NCBI RefSeq assembly: GCF_030867095.1
Contig: NC_081826.1
Span: 37,116,001-37,180,000, forward strand
Direction of reading: 5' to 3'
Source: Alligator mississippiensis
Taxonomy: Eukaryota > Chordata > Crocodylia > Alligatoridae
DNA length: 64,000 nt
Both the position numbers and the translations under genes were made by a program. Shown in pieces: positions 25,801-37,800 of the stretch; the first letter of the stretch is position 1; every line of letters begins with the position of its first letter. The notes beneath the pieces were generated by a model, which was given only the letters and a program-made list of their open reading frames with translations, did no database searches and was not told the DNA's origin.

Positions 25801-28800
25801 AATAAAATCTTAGTATTAATCAGCATTAATTTCTTGCATATTACTTTATAAGCTTTTCTTTCTGCTTGAAAACTTTTTTTTCTTCAGAGTTTAGGGCTGA
25901 GATCTGGTGGTTCTGGTGTGAATCAGAAGTTCTTGATTAATTATAAAGTAAAATAAAAAATGTTTCTTGTCGTGAAGGTATTTTACTTTGGGGAGGGATC
26001 TGTGAGCGCTCAGTTTAAGAAAGGGTTAATTTTAAAGTGTGATGGCATTAAGTTTCTACCAGAAACCTTTTGTTAGTGGATAGAATATACATGCTCCTTC
26101 CCAATATTTTCCTTATTGTTGTGCTTTGAGCTGATTGGGTGCATCTACATGAGACATTTACTGCAGTTGCCTAATTAGCTCTGCAGTAAATGTCTCAACA
26201 TCTACATGTGCGGCCCTATTAGGCTGCAGGAAACTAAGTCTGCCACAGCTTAGTACTTGTAAACACAAGTATTATCTTGCTGCAGAGTGTTTTGTGTTTT
26301 TTGTGCACAACAGCGCATGTGTAGACGCTGACCTGGCTGGCTGGGGCAAGAGGGTACTTTGGTATGGGGGCTGCTTGCCGTCTAGCCTCTCACTGAAGCA
26401 CCCTTGTGCTCTGGCCAGCCCCTCTGCAGCACGTTCAAATGCGGTGCCTCGGAACAATAAACTCCAGCACGATATGTGCCAGAGTTTGTTGCTGCCTATT
26501 AATATTCATGTATAGATGTGCCCGGTATCTGCTGTTGTGATATTAGATAGAAACATGGCTGATTTAAAATATTTTGCATTTTCCTTTTGTTAGAGTGCTA
26601 ATAAAGGGATTTCAACAAGAAATGATCATGATTTTAAATTTTGCAGTATTTGAAAGTTAGCAGTAGTCTTCCCCCCAGTAATGTCAGCCTATGCAACCTC
26701 TGATGTAAATCTGCATGCTGACTCTTGCTTTGTTACAGACTAGTCACCGGATCCAACTGCAAAGCCTTGGCCTTCTGAGGGTGGAAACCCCTCCATAAGA
26801 TTTTGCAAGTCCTCTGTAAAGTAGTTTTATGTAAGGCCTCTCTTTGTCTGCAGCTTGGAAGTATTTCTTAAACTGAATTAATGTTCAGCTGCTGTGAATG
26901 CAATATTAAGCAAGATGGGAAACCTTTTAATCTCATTTTACATTATATGGAGCAGTTAAGCAAATGCCACTTTTTTGTTTCTGTGTGACATGAGCAGCAC
27001 AGCAGTCATTTAAATGTAGGCTTTCCATTCTGTAGGTATTACCGTACTCCCACTTACCAAGAAGAATGTCATTGAAAAGCTTCTTGTGCTTTCTGCAAAT
27101 TGCATTAATCGGAACATTTCAGGAATGAAACTTTAGGGATATTTAACTTGCCAGATATACAGTGTCCTTACATCTGTTTCTCATATTGTCTTAGGTGCTT
27201 CATGCTTATTTCACTCAAGGGTTTCATTCAGTATTATGTAACATTGGTTCCTCTGTAGGTGTGTGTCTTCTATCCAAACAGTTTAATTGGTTTGTTTGCT
27301 ATGCTTTTCTTTTGAAAATTGCCTCTGCAAATTCATGTCGTACGAATATGCATGATGCTGGCCTGTGGGGAAGCAGTTTCACCTGGGAAATAGAATGGTA
27401 TGAATGCTCACTTGCAGATCTAGAAGCTTGGTTCAGTGCTTAAAAGACGTAGCTCCAACCATTGTTCACTTCCTTTTTTGTATCTAGCTGTTTTGATTCA
27501 GTAATTTGAGGCCTTCATGCTCTTGCATTTGACCTGATGCAGGGGTTGTTATAAATTGGACAGCTTTTCATACTAAATTATTTTCTCTAGACTTACACCA
27601 TTCTGTTGGACACAGTCAAGGTGAAGCTGTGGGCTTTTACAGAACTACTCTGTGATCTTGTTCATGCTCAAGATTGCAGTTTGTTTAGTAACTTCAGATT
27701 CTCCATTTTAGATACTATTCTGTTTGTGAAAATTGAGGTGAGCTGGGTAAAAACACCTTGTCTCCAAGAAAACAAAAATGTTGGTGTCTTGAGTATCCCT
27801 GGTCTCTGAGGAGAATGTTGCTTGCCAAAATGTACCATGTTCCTCCCACACTTGTTTCATAAAGGCATTTATACTTTTAATCTGGTACTACCCTCATAGA
27901 ATTAGTCTTCCTTGGCTTTGGCACCAAAAATTCCTGCTAGTTCTAGGAGACATATGGAGTGAAATATCATCAACCCTAAGACTTTGGATCCTCTTGGTCT
28001 GAGGTTTCTAGCTGCTTAAAGTCAGAGGAGAGTGTTTGAGACAGGGAGAGAGCATGTCCAACTCTTCCCTGAATGCTCCACCTGTCTAAATCGGGGGTGC
28101 TCAACCTGGTCCGTGGGTCAGATGTGGCCCATGGAGCCTTGTGGTCTGCAGGGCTCCCACTGGGTTGGGAAATTTGGTTGTGGAGGAGCAAGGGCCATTA
28201 ATATGGCCATCCTCCCCCACATCAAATTCCCAACTGCCAAGCCCCACATGGCTGGTTGTTGCTGGGCTATGTCCCCTTTCCCCTGAGGGGCTAGGCTGTG
28301 CTCTCTCCCTTTCCTTCTGGATTGAGGCTGGGTCAGGCCGGGTCATTCCCCTTCTCCTTTCTCTTGTGGTTGGGGCTAGGCCATACCCCCTTCTTCTCTC
28401 CCCACTGCCCCATGAGGCTTGGTTGGGACCAGGCCATACCCCGTCCCCTGTGGGGTTGGGTTGAAGCTGGGCTCCCCTCCCCCCCCACCTGTCTGCATAG
28501 CTGGATGGTACTAACCACACCCACCCTGGCTGCTGGATCAGGGCCACTAGTCAGATCCAGTCTGTGGACAAACAGTGGGGAGGGGGGGTGGAGAAAGAGG
28601 TTGAGTGCCACTGGTCTAAATGTTGATGTAGGTACTAGGGGTGCACCAATAAAGATATTTTTGGATTGATACCAGTGGCTGATTATTAACAAGCCATATC
28701 AGCTGTTATCAGTCTGATTGCCAATATGCAGCATGGCGGCTTGGAGAGCAGCATCTGGCTGGTAAGTCTTTTTGGGGATAAGGGGCAGGGGAGGGAAGAG

Positions 28801-31800
28801 GCGTGGGGTGGCGCAGATCGAAGCCCACACAGTGAGGGAGGAGGGGGGCTCGGGCTGGTGCTGCCCAGCTGGGCCAGGACGTGGGGCAGAGCCATGAGTA
28901 GCTTTTCCTGGGGATGGTGGGCTCCCGCTGCTGTGCCCACCCCCAGGACAGGCATGGGGGCCATGTGTCCCCTGCATCTGTGCGCGGGGTGAGGGTAGAC
29001 TGCAGCTGGAGTTGGAGGTGGTGCCAGGTTCTTCCTGGCCGGGGGCCTGGACTAGGGCTGTAATCGGTGGATGGTGGCACTGGGTGTGGGGGCTACCGTA
29101 GCCCTGCTCCCAGCACCGCTGCCTTGAGTGTAGCCCTCTCCCAGCCCCCCTGCCGGGAAGAGCCTGACACCACCCCTGGCTCCAGCCTGCAGTGGCAGCT
29201 CACCCTCACCCTGTGCACGGATTGGGGAGGCACATGTCCAGATCTGGTAGGCATGTGCCCCCCATGCCTCCCCTGGTGGGGTGTGCAGCAACAGGAGTCT
29301 ACCCTCTCTCCCCGTCCCCTACCCACCCCAGCCCTTTCCTCGCTGCAGGGACCTTGATTTTCCTTGCTTCCCCCCCCACCCCAAGCAAACTTACCAGCTG
29401 GATGCTGCTCTTTAAGTTGCCAGGCTGGCTGCATGCATGCTGTCTGTGGCTGCATGCATGCTGTCTGTGGCTGCATGCATGCTGTCTGTGGCTGCATGCA
29501 TCCATGTGGCATTTATCCGCAATGTTATCAGCCAAAAAAGCCAATTGCCAATAATGTCAATTTTCCTTTTATCATTGCTGATATGATATGGACCGATGTA
29601 TCGATGTACCTCTAGTAGGGACCTCAGTTTTTGTAATCTGAAACTAGTCTTCTCAGATGTAGAGGGGGTTGAGATTGTTGTAGTAATCCTTTTGATGACT
29701 TTTTGTTCTTAGGCATCATTATTCTTTTCTTGCTTGCTGTTTGAAAACCTGCTTTCTCTTTTTTCCTTTTCCATGGTCCCACACACACACATCCTGAGAA
29801 GTGTTAACTCACCCTTCTGTTAAGGGGGCCTGTCTTCAGGTTGATTGTGGGTACATAGCTGTTCTTTATGATAACTACCCATTGCTCTCCTGCATCGCCC
29901 TGTATGTGTCAGCTAGGAAAATTCTGAGAGCAAGATTGGAGGAATGCCCCTTCATTTTAAGGGACCAAAAAAGTGAGCGATGGGAACATAGATCCTGCTC
30001 TTAGATACCATGGCAATATGTGGCCATATAAAAACAACTAAAAGTAGTTTTGAGCCTGATTCCTATATGATTGCTGTCTTGACATCATGTAATATTTGTA
30101 CCAGTTTTTAATACATTGTGGTGAGTCATTTTCATAATGAAACTTCATTGCCTACTGATGTAATGTCCTGGCAGTTGAGTAATGCAGTGTTCATCTTGTG
30201 CTCTGATACTTAATTTGACTGAAGAACCAGACAACCATTTACAGTTCACTTTTGCTGTTATATTGAATTCAAATCATTATAAATGGTGTTACAGAATTGA
30301 CATGCCGCTTAAGTAAACTGCATATAAGAGAGGATATTTTTCATACAGTAGCTTCTTTTCTTTTTCCCCCCCCCCCCCTTAGGTTAAGGGAAGTTTCAGA
30401 GAAGCTGAACAAATACAATTTAAACAGGTAAGACACACTGGACATTGCTATAAAACCATCCAGAAAAAGAAATGCATTTTTTCTGGCAGTGATGAGGAGC
30501 AGTATATTGCATTGTAGGTATGAATTTTTAATACTAATATTAACTTTCTCAGAAATCAACCTACCTGTGTTTTCCTTGCTTTGAGGCAGGAAGTGCTAGC
30601 TGCTGTTATTAAGTACCCACTTCATAAAATAACTTGAATTTTGAAGTAGAAGCCCCATTATTTATTGTTGACTGAAATAAAGTAATATTCCTCTATCACC
30701 GTCTTAGGTTTTGTTCTGCAATTTCTGTATTTAATAACTGAAAATACATCATAGTTGCTTCAACTAATGTACATTTTTAGTTATTCTTGAATATTTTATA
30801 TCAGTAACCATCATTGCACGTTGCTCCTTCCATATGCCACTTGTTTTTTAATTTATTTTTTCAAATTTTAAAAGTTTAAAAAATGTTATACATGTTCACT
30901 TTTTGTTTTCAGCCACCCCCCTTTGAATGTATTGGAACAGGCTACTATTAAACAGTGTGTGGTGGGACCAAATCATGCTGCATTTCTTCTTGAGGTAAAT
31001 TACTCAACAATCTGTTCAGATAACCATTTTTTTTAACTGTATTTCAAACTTGTTAACATTGATTGATGAACATTTTTCAACTAAAGACCTGATTTTTTTT
31101 TTTTTCTCTAATTTTGTCTTTCATTTCAATTTTGGACACTTGGCTTTCTTGTTTTAAATGTAGGATGGTAGAGTCTGCAGGATTGGTTTTTCAGTTCAGC
31201 CAGACAGACTGGAATTGGGTAAACCTGATAATAATGATGGGTAAGATTTTTTTTTTTTTCATTTTATATTAAGCATATATTTTTAACTGGATAAATCTGG
31301 GTTTTTAAAATAGGCTTGTCTCTGAAATCCATCTTCAAAATTTAAAAAACTAGTGAAAGAGTAGGGATTGGTTTAGGTGTTCTTAGTGCTTGTGGTAATG
31401 TAGTCAAACAGTTCAATTTATTTTTGTGTTGAAAGAAATTATGATAAAAACAAAATGGAATCTCTTTAACGTAAAACAATATGGAATCTCTTTAACTTAA
31501 CCAAATGAACATCCTGAAAGGAACTGGCTTAAATGCTTAAGCCCCGTATTGCATCTACTCTGACAGTGGTCCCAAATGGAAGGGCTTAACTTTCCAGATC
31601 TTCATAATCTTCAGCCCAGGTAAGTCCTTGTTGATAGGACTACTATCAAAATAGCTAATTTCTGGGCTTAAAACAGTTCTATGTTTAATATAAAAATTGC
31701 AAGCTGTTGGCTTAGGTTTACAGGCACTTGACAATTACAGTCTATACGTAGACTTAACATTTAGTGCAGAGGCTACCTCAAATCAGTAATTAGAATAATA

Positions 31801-34800
31801 CATATTTGCAATTATTCATGTCAGCGATTTTAACAGCATAAGATTTGTTAGGTGTGCTTTCCGTTTTTCAGCATACATCTTACTATCTTGCAGTTAGATT
31901 AGTTTGCAATATTCCCCAAGGGTGTTGCTTAAGCTGGTATGTTACCAGACTAAGTCCCTGAGAATTTAGACCTGGGATTCCAGGTTTTGTTCTTAACCCA
32001 TTTGGGATTGTTTTGTGACTGATTTACCATCTTTTACTTTCAGTTCAAAGTTGAGCAGTGGCTCAGGGGCAGGAAGGACATCCAGGCCAGGCAGGACTAG
32101 TGACTCCCCATGGTTTCTGTCTGGTTCTGAAACTCTGGGCAGACTGGCAGGCAACACCCTTGGGTAAGTTTTGATAGGACTGAGGCTGCAATCTGTTTGT
32201 ACCATATTTGAGTATGTGTGCATACACATATATAAATCGTATACAATATGTTTGAAAAAAGTATAAATGCAGCAGTTTGTTTAGCTAGGGCACAACAAAA
32301 AAGTATTGGTTGATTTAAAGCAACGGATTTACAAGCAACCAACCAGAGCCTAGGATTTGAAGATATTCTGTATTCAAAACTTAACCACTTCAAAACATAA
32401 AAACAAAACATACATGTTTCAGCTGTTTGTTCTTTTAAAAAAAAAAATTCAAATTTTGAATTTTGACAAGAACCTTTTTAGAGGGACACTGTCAATTTAA
32501 ACACCACTCATCCACTGGAAAACCAAGGCTTCTAGTGTTGAAGTTTAATTTTAAAAGGAAAGAGATTACAGGGTTGTATGTTTGGTAGCTTTCTGTACAT
32601 AGTCAGTTTTATTGCTTTATTCCATATAATCCATTGGTAAGTTTTCTGTTAGTCTGATTCTTTTCTTTTATGCAATAAGAAGAAAGAAACATTTAAAATA
32701 TAGGAAATTGTGTCTGCAAATCCATGGAAATTGGAAAGAGGACTTGGAGGTGTAGTACATAAAATGAGTTATAATTTTGGGGACTGAGGTGGCATGAGTG
32801 CAAAGTTGACAGCCCAGAAGCTGCAAGTTTGAGGCCATAGCAGAAGTGCTTATGGCGTAGCCCTGTCGCATTCTAGCAAATCTGCAAATATTGCTAAGTA
32901 CCTTGTCACAAGGACATGAAAAAGGAAAGGAAGTTCTAATTCTTTTATAGTTGAACACATTTCAAATTGATGGTGTCCCTTTAACACAAGTTAGATGCAT
33001 ATATCCATGTGTGTTAGTCATCACTGTTTAATTGCAGTGGTCTCTGCATTGCATACTTCAGTAAGGCATGTTGAACAGTGCTACATGTTTTTATTGACTA
33101 TATCAGTGAAGATTATGAAATTCTGTGCTCTATGTGTGTGGAAACTTGCAGCATGCCTGAACAGAGAAGAGGCATTGGCTTTTATCCAAGGTGTCAAAGT
33201 GGTATTTGTCCCTTATGCTGAAGAGAAAAACTAATTTATAGGCAATGTTATATGTGATAGTGACAGATTTACATTGCTGTAATTTTTTTTTCTGGGGTTG
33301 GTTTTAAGCCAATCTGGGCAAGCATGTAAGAACTTAGTCTTGACACAGTTCCGTTCACATTTAAGGCATGCAGCTTCTTAGTCTTGACACAGTTCCGTTC
33401 ACATTTAAGGCATGCAGCTTCTTACCCGGATCATGGGATCTGGAGTCCATTTTTATATTGTATTTTATTGTGTACAGTCAGTATGCTTGATGTTGTAAGA
33501 ATTAGAGAAATCTGATGCTAAGGCAGGTGTTGGAAATGTTTTTGAGCCGAGTGCTAAAACCCCCCACAACCTGGACTTGGAAGATGTTGCTGTCAGGGGT
33601 AGACAGCGGGGGAGCCGCGAGGGGTACTATCCTTCTTGTGGTAGCACTGCCCTGGCCACTTTTCTGCTGTACACCCCTAGGCATGTGTGTAGCTGCTGGC
33701 AGCTATGGATCCGGGCTGGGGCTCTGGACCTCAGTGCAGTTGTCTGCAGCCTGGGCTCTGTGGTGACGGCAGCTGCTGCTGCTTCTCTCCCTCTTAGACC
33801 ATCCCCTTGCTGCCCTGGCCAGGGCTGTCTGGAGTTGGGTGTCCATGGCCCCCCATCAGCCTCTTGCTGACCCACAGCCCTGTTCAGCTACACAACATGT
33901 CTGCTGCTCTCACCACTTGTTCTGGGCGCTCAGCTCTGAGCACACTGCTCCCCTCCATGAGCCAGTGAGGGGGTTGGAGGTTCCTTCTATCTCGAGTGAG
34001 GGGAACAATAACTGTCCCAGGACTGGGTAGGTTGGGATCTGTCTATTTCGGGTCAGCTGGAGATAACTATTAACCGCTCCCCATCCTCCCTCCCCCCTGT
34101 CTTCCCTCTGCCAGACAGAGGCTCTTGGAAGATCGGAGGTAACTGATTAAAAAGGAATTAGCAAATGAATAATTTGCCGTGAGAGTAGGAAAGAGAGCCC
34201 ATGGCTCCTTAAGAGGGAAGCACAGCACAGCACTGGAGAGATTTTGGGCTTCTGTGTCTCCAGTAGTTGCTCTTAGGGCAGGCTGCTGAGGACTCAGGAA
34301 AGGCTGTTGGCAGGCTGGGGTAGTGCTGCCCTGGGCCCCTTTCCCACCGTGTGCTCTGAGGTACATATGCAGCTGCCATTGGCCCCAGAGCTTGGCTGGG
34401 GCTCCAGACTGCTGCCTGCCACAGAGCCCACACTGCTCTTAGCAGGGCTTGCAGACTCCCTGCCACCTGCTGCAAGCAACCTGGGGCTCTGTGGCCCACG
34501 GCAGCTGCCTGGAGCCCAGGCTGGCTGTGGCTTGCCAAGCAAAATGGCCTTATGTGCCATGCTCTGGCACGTGTGCCAGGGGTTGCTGACCCCTGCTCTA
34601 AGGATGTTCAAATGGTTTCCTGTCTGACTTCAGAACTGAAAAATCAAAGTATACCAAACTAGTACAGTGAGAGTAAATGGTTGCTGCTGTGCTTGAAGGG
34701 GCTTAGTTACTTTGGTTCTTAAAACTTCTGATTCTGGAGCATCCAAACCAGAAATCCTGTTGCTGTCCCCTTTCCTTCCAAATCCATACCATCCTCATGG

Positions 34801-37800
34801 CAAACAGTTCTCATTTACATGGAATATTAGTACAGTTTGAGAATTACTGTATCTGTGTTTCAGTAGCAATGGGAGAAGCAGCTTGACAATTTGGACAGTA
34901 TTTGCCTGTTTTTAAATTCAAGCTAGTCTCTTTAACTTGGTGTAAAGGAATGCATGCATTTTAAGGTGAAAAACCATTTTGTTTATATAGAATTGTATAA
35001 GAAACTAGAAAAGGTGAATTTGTATAAGGATGACTTTTATGTCATGATTTGTTTGAAGTTCATGGTGTTTTACAAAAAAACATTTCTAAAGTGGTAAGGA
35101 CTGATGCTTAGGTATTGCAGGAAAAATGAATATGGCTCATACAAGGAAAGAACATTTTAAATCAGTTGGTGGTACACTGGATGACATGAACAAAGGACAT
35201 TGAGACTCGGTGGTTGGAACCTTCCACAAGTTTGATATGACCTTGGAACTGATTTGGCTTAATACTTAGCCAGTACAGAATTTTTGTTTCCCCAAGTGTA
35301 CTTGGTACTATTTCAATATTGAAATAAGGTTTATTTAAAACATCTGGGTTCACTGCAGGTAGAAAAAATATATCTAAAGGACAATATGAGCTCTAGAACA
35401 CGTGATTATAAACTAGCAGTGAATAAATTTAGGATGAAACGGTATGATTCCTAACCAGTAGAGCAGTCTGGTTCTGGAACTGCCTTCCCATGAGATTAGT
35501 GGGGGCAAAACACCCAAGCAGTTTTAATATGGAGCTCAGTAAGTTTTTGAAAGGGATTGATTATATGACATGGTGCATGGACTTGATGTCCCAAGAGGTC
35601 CCTTCCAATGTTTTTCTTATAAGAAAAAAATTACTTAAACCTTTTAGTAATGCCAGCAGTTTAAGCTATCATTCATAACTGACAATTTTTTATACAAAAA
35701 TTAAAGATGCTTTGGTAATAAAAGGGTATAAACTTGTGAAGTCTCGAGGCATACAGCTTTTTATTTTTATTTTTTTAAAAACCTACATCCTTCTTGCCAA
35801 CAAAGGTAACAGTGCAAATGAGCTGAGTTACTCTTCTGTATAGAAAAGAGCTGAGGACTGTGATCCTCAGTAGCTTGTGTCCAGTGTGACATCCTTGCCA
35901 ATAGGCTGATACTCTAATTCAAAATGTCAAAGTTTTATTTTGCCAGGGGGTTTCTTTTGTCTGTTTTGAACACTTCCTTCCCTGGACAAGAACCCTGGTT
36001 TCCCAGGCTTAAGAACAGATCTGGGTGAGCAGTATAATGAACCCATTATTTTGCTGCCCATTATCTCTTCTATGTGGTCCTTGGGCAGCAGTATGAAAAT
36101 CTAAATCCAAAACATTTCCCTGTGGCAGGGCCCCGACCCAGGCAACTGCTCAAGTGCTTATGTAATTGTATTGGGCAGTTGCAAAAAAGGTCCAAGCAAA
36201 AGAGAAGCAAGTTAGAAATCACCTTATGCCATGAAGGAGATTTAATTGTACCTGTTTGTTTAATTAGCTTTCATGGCTACAGATGTTAATGGTCTTAAGT
36301 TTACCCAGTCCTTTTTCAAAAGGTTACAGTTTGCTGTTACTACTTCAGATAGCATAAACGTTTTTCTTTATTAACCAGAAGTTTGCTCTAAAATTTGCAT
36401 TATTTTTCTTTTTGAAAATAAGGCTCTGGTTGAGTTTGACCTTGTTTAAGTGCCACTGTTAAATTGTCATTGATGTTATGTCTGATATTCTTAAAGCTTG
36501 CAGTGGGTAATGTGACAGCTTCTGTGTCAGGCACAAAAGCTCAGTGCCAGAGGAAAAACTGCCTCTGCTTGACCATCTTATTCTCCAGAACCTGCTCTTA
36601 TTGGAGAATACAATACAGAGTTTGATTTCTGGGAGAGTTGGAGTACCTGGGTTTACTTCAGGATAGACCCATCTCAAATAATTGTATTGATCTTTAAGGT
36701 GTTAAAATGGGCTGCTTGCAGATGTTAAAAAAACCCCAAAAAACAAAACAGTGAAGCAAGATCATGTTACTTTGAACTGGCTCCGCAGCATCTGTATAGA
36801 TCGGGCACTTCAGCAGGGCTTTTTAGCTGATTCAATCGGCTATTAGATAAAAGCATCAAAAAAGCCCCACTAAACAATTTAACTTGTATAGATATTGGGT
36901 GAGCCAGGTCCAACTAACGTGCTGCCTCTTTTGGGCATGTGCTGGGCTTTGTGTGAGAGCGTGCTCAGTTTTTGTTGTTCCTTTTTTTAACGTCTGCAAG
37001 TAGCCATTAAGGCAGGTGAGATGGTGGATTAAGTTTGGAAGACCTGGTTCTGTTCCTCTCTTGATGCCAACTCATTGTGTATGTCACTTTATATTAGTTA
37101 CCCCCTAAAACAGGGATGCTTACCCTTTCATATAAAAAGATATATACTGCCAAAAAAAAGTTCAGATGGAGTATAATGCAGCGGTTCTCATGCCTTCTTG
37201 AGTCAGGACACCCCTCCCTAGTTTTTGGATTTGACAGCATCCACTGTTGTGCTGCCTCCTTGTACCTCAGTGGTTCTCAACAGGGTGCCATCACTGCCGA
37301 AATGGGCAAGTAAAACTTCCCCTTATGCCTGGTGCATGGCCAGACCAGGAAGGGCTGCAGCATGTGCGTGCTCTCCTGCCTTATTAGGGTTCTGTAATAA
37401 GCCTGAAGCAGTCAGGAGAGGTGACTTGTGCTGCATCCTTTCCCAGTCTGACTGCACAGTGGCACTATCCTCTACTTCTTTGTTTCTGGTAGGAGTGTTT
37501 GTTGGGGTGGGGGGTGATGACACATACTGGAAAGAGCTGCAGAACAAGCTGGCTCTTTTGCCTGCTTTAGGCTTATTGGAGAACCCTACTGTGGCAGGAA
37601 GCCTTGTACATGCTGCAGGATTTCCTGGCTTGGCTGTGAACTAGGATTACAGAGCACTTTTTTACCTTGCTGTCCTGGTGGTGGCAGTGCCTGCACTGTG
37701 ACACCCCAATATGTTCTGTTTGAAATACACATTCATATGTGTGGTGGCCCACAAAGAACTACTGGCTGAAGATGCTAGCCCCTTCTCATGTGTATTTTCT

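Larger units (their letters stand above)
30428..32043 (+). other. UBR5: UBR5 introns 2, 3 and 4 (485, 169 and 803 bp)
   Basis: These are the non-coding stretches between exons 2 and 5. Intron 4 contains a short imperfect direct repeat of GGAATCTCTTTAAC (about 31,455-31,500) and a stretch near 31,930-31,985 that weakly resembles MIR. No other gene or bounded transposon is visible. Confidence 0.6.

Noticed and set aside
29427..29501. CRISPR-like array of 21-bp units
   Set aside because: The copies are directly adjacent without spacers in a vertebrate transposon; it is a minisatellite.
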